Below, piece by piece: positions 6,049 to 7,536 of a DNA stretch of 7,536 nucleotides. The number at the start of each line of letters is the position of its first letter. Within the stretch, counting starts at the first letter, position 1. The position numbers and the translations under genes are program-made. Below the pieces are notes generated by a model. It had not been told where the DNA came from. It saw only the letters and a program-made list of their open reading frames with translations, and made no database searches. This DNA comes from SZUA-584 sp050943225 (GTDB lineage: Bacteria; Bacillota; Clostridia; Christensenellales; SZUA-584), in the NCBI GenBank assembly GCA_050943225.1, contig JBMNOT010000097.1, positions 1 to 7,536 on the forward strand. The letters are read 5' to 3'.

Positions 6049-6077
6049 AATATATCACCATACACAGACGGCGTAAA
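6049..6077 (-). promoter_or_regulatory. Candidate promoter for the patatin pair
   Basis: The minus strand reads TTTACG (6077-6072), a 17-base spacer, then TATATT (6054-6049), with the transcript start expected near 6042. The -10 lies in ATGGTGATATATTG (6061-6048), identical to the -10 region of the DeoR-family gene. It would let the patatins be expressed apart from the SDR. Confidence 0.5.
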
Positions 6078-6100
6078 GACCTCAGCCATGCAGCCCAAAG

Positions 6101-6808
6101 CTATGACCACGGCTCCTTGGTGTGCCGCCGGACGCATATCTCGTCGATGACGGCGCCGTTTCTGTTCTTCAGCAGGAACAGCACGATATCGGCGATCTCC
6201 TCCGGCGTGCTGAGCGTCGACAGGTCCAAATCGGGCCGGAGCCGCTGAATCATCTCGGTCACGACGCCGCCTGGGGATATGGCGTGAACGCGGATGCCCT
6301 GGTCAAACGTCTCGCGAGCCAGCACCTTGGTGTAGCCCAACAGCGCGTGCTTTGCCGCGGAATAGGCGCCCTGCATCGGGTAGCCCTCGTGAGACACCAC
6401 TGAGCAGATGTTGATCACGGTGGCGTGGTCGGACTCCAGCAGATAAGGCATGGCCGCATTCACCAGCATGAACGGCGCCCGGACGTTGATCGCCATGTGC
6501 CGGTCCCATTCCTCTTTGCTGGTGTCGACGAGCAGCATTTTATTGCCATAGCCCGCGTTGTTGATGACGATATCGATGCCACCGTACGCCGCCACGCAGT
6601 CGGATACGATCCGGTCGAAGCTGCTGTCGTCTAAAAGGTCCGCCGGCGTCAGCAGCAGGTTCTTCCCCTCCATGTCTTTCAGTGCGTCGAGACGGCGCGA
6701 CGTCGCCAGCACCCTTACCTTCTCGCGCAGTAGCGCTTTTACAATCGCCAGGCCGATGCCATGGCCCGCCCCGGTTACAATTGCAATCTTCCCTGATATT
6801 TCGCCCAT
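6101..6808 (-). CDS. Classical short-chain dehydrogenase/reductase (SDR)
   Basis: A 235-residue NAD(P)-dependent oxidoreductase of the classical SDR group, cytoplasmic. The Rossmann cofactor motif TGAGHGIG (12-19), NNAG (83-86) and the full catalytic tetrad (N108, S136, Y149, K153 in YSAAK) are present. Arginines after the second beta strand (ATSRR, 35-39) favour NADP(H). SPGGVVTEM follows the usual PG motif after the active site. The sequence is in the range of FabG-like 3-oxoacyl reductases and of general SDRs such as YdfG-type enzymes; the substrate cannot be set from sequence. It starts at ATG 6808 with AGAGGA about seven bases before. It precedes the two patatins on the same strand and may share their transcript, hinting at lipid or acyl chemistry, but this is context only. 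Confidence 0.93.
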   Translation of the reverse strand: MGEISGKIAIVTGAGHGIGLAIVKALLREKVRVLATSRRLDALKDMEGKNLLLTPADLLDDSSFDRIVSDCVAAYGGIDIVINNAGYGNKMLLVDTSKEEWDRHMAINVRAPFMLVNAAMPYLLESDHATVINICSVVSHEGYPMQGAYSAAKHALLGYTKVLARETFDQGIRVHAISPGGVVTEMIQRLRPDLDLSTLSTPEEIADIVLFLLKNRNGAVIDEICVRRHTKEPWS

Positions 6809-6827
6809 TTCCTTATCCTCTTTTGCA

Positions 6828-6852
6828 TTGTGATATCATAATATTAACACAA
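6828..6852. promoter_or_regulatory. 25-bp imperfect palindrome upstream of the SDR gene
   Basis: The arms TTGTG (6828-6832) and CACAA (6848-6852) are perfect. Across 12-base arms 9 positions match. The left half also holds TGATATCA, a perfect 8-bp palindrome. It sits 19 bases before the SDR start, A/T-rich, where a promoter -10 and operator could overlap (TATTAT and TATGAT are both there on the minus strand), but no good -35 is visible. Confidence 0.35.
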
Positions 6853-6944
6853 CTCCCGTCATCTTGCACAGGTACAACCCCAGTTTGGCGAAAAAACGGT
6901 TTTCCCCGTAGCCCCGCCTCTGGCTTATGCTGCGGCCTCCAGTA

Positions 6945-6973
6945 TTGTCTGCAGCCGAACTATCTGATACAAT
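6945..6973 (+). promoter_or_regulatory. Promoter of the HAD phosphatase gene
   Basis: TTGTCT (6945-6950), a 17-base spacer, then TACAAT (6968-6973) preceded by TGA, an extended -10. The transcript start would be about 6980, giving a 26-base leader with GAGAGG (6995-7000) five bases before ATG. The remaining bases of this 197-base divergent gap (6853-6944) show nothing else I can name. Confidence 0.65.
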
Positions 6974-7005
6974 ACCACAGATATTATCTATAACGAGAGG
7001 ACAGC

Positions 7006-7536
7006 ATGACTCAGCTTACGGACATCGGTTGTTACATAGTGGACATGGACGGTACAATCTATCTCGGCGAGCAGGTAATCCCCGGCGCGCGCGAGCTGTT
7101 GGCGCATTTCGACGCCGCCGGAATGCCGTATTACTTCTTCACCAACAACTCTTCAAAATCGCCGGATGATTATGTGGAAAAGCTGGCGCGGCTGGGCTTT
7201 GGAAACTACGACGTAAGCCGAATTATCACATCCGCCCATGTGTCCATGCAATATATCCGCCGCACATACGGGGAGAACGCCGCCATCTATGCGGTGGGCA
7301 CCCCTTCCCTGCTGTCGCAGCTTAATGAAGCAGGCTTCGACGTGTCGGACAGCCGTACGCCGGACTGCGTGCTGATTGGCTTTGACACAACGTATGATTT
7401 TAAAAAAGCGACCCGCGCCGTGGAATTGCTGAGGGCCGGCGTGCCGTTTCTCGCGACCAACGTGGACGCCGTCTGCCCGCTGGAGGGCGGCCGCGTGCTG
7501 CCCGATTGCGCGAGCATCTGCGCGATGCTGACCTAC
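7006..7536 (+). CDS. HAD-IIA (NagD/AraL-like) phosphatase, truncated at right edge
   Basis: A haloacid dehalogenase superfamily hydrolase of subfamily IIA, a Mg-dependent cytoplasmic phosphatase for small phosphorylated metabolites such as sugar phosphates. The first 177 residues are present. Motif I is DMDGT (13-17; D13 nucleophile, D15 general acid/base). The loop TIYLGEQVIPGA (17-28) and motif II TNNSS (46-50) are typical of the NagD branch. The cap region follows, with GFDTTYDFKKATRAVELL and ATNVDAVCPLEGGRVLPD matching the usual ATN-D-P-GG-LP pattern. Motifs III and IV lie largely beyond the window. The gene has its own promoter and is divergent from the SDR. The exact substrate is unknown; family members include NagD (nucleotide/sugar phosphates), AraL and 4-nitrophenylphosphatases. 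Confidence 0.94.
   Translation, partial: MTQLTDIGCYIVDMDGTIYLGEQVIPGARELLAHFDAAGMPYYFFTNNSSKSPDDYVEKLARLGFGNYDVSRIITSAHVSMQYIRRTYGENAAIYAVGTPSLLSQLNEAGFDVSDSRTPDCVLIGFDTTYDFKKATRAVELLRAGVPFLATNVDAVCPLEGGRVLPDCASICAMLTY

Noticed and set aside
6884..6906. GAAAA/TTTTC hairpin in the SDR-HAD divergent region
   Set aside because: The stem is only five A/T-rich base pairs and sits between divergent genes, where a terminator is not expected.

Overview
The window reads as chromosomal DNA from a moderately GC-rich Gram-positive bacterium, most likely in the Clostridia. The reasons are GTG and TTG starts behind strong GGAGG-type ribosome binding sites, sigma-A type promoters with extended -10 elements, an intrinsic terminator with long A/T tracts, and family types common there (DeoR regulator, HAD-IIA phosphatase, patatin-like proteins, TadA close to the Bacillus form). 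This placement is an inference. There is no rRNA, tRNA, CRISPR array, transposase or phage gene.

Layout, left to right. (1) 1-1132, minus strand: a six-helix membrane diguanylate cyclase with intact GGEEF active site and RxxD inhibitory site, cut by the window's left edge. (2) 1284-2726, minus: a soluble PAS-like/GGDEF/HD-GYP-like protein whose two cyclic-di-GMP catalytic centres are both degenerate. (3) 2841-3314, minus: tRNA adenosine deaminase TadA. (4) 3315-3582: a regulatory region with outward-facing promoters inside a 131-bp inverted repeat, and two dyads upstream of the next gene. (5) 3583-4341, plus: a DeoR-family repressor. (6) 4365-4396: a bidirectional terminator. (7) 4436-6012, minus: two tandem patatin-like paralogues; the upstream one is catalytically complete and the downstream one has lost its nucleophile serine. 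(8) 6101-6808, minus: a classical short-chain dehydrogenase/reductase (SDR). (9) 7006 to the right edge, plus: a NagD-like HAD-IIA phosphatase, truncated.

The left part is a small cyclic-di-GMP module: a probable synthase beside a probable non-catalytic sensor or receptor. The right part looks like an SDR-patatin-patatin transcription unit, possibly lipid related, with an extra promoter in front of the patatins. The DeoR protein shares a convergent terminator with this unit, and its promoter shares a 14-base identical stretch with the patatin promoter. Whether it controls the patatins cannot be decided from sequence. The observations most worth following up are the active/pseudoenzyme patatin pair, the doubly degenerate GGDEF/HD-GYP protein, and the promoter-bearing inverted repeat beside tadA.
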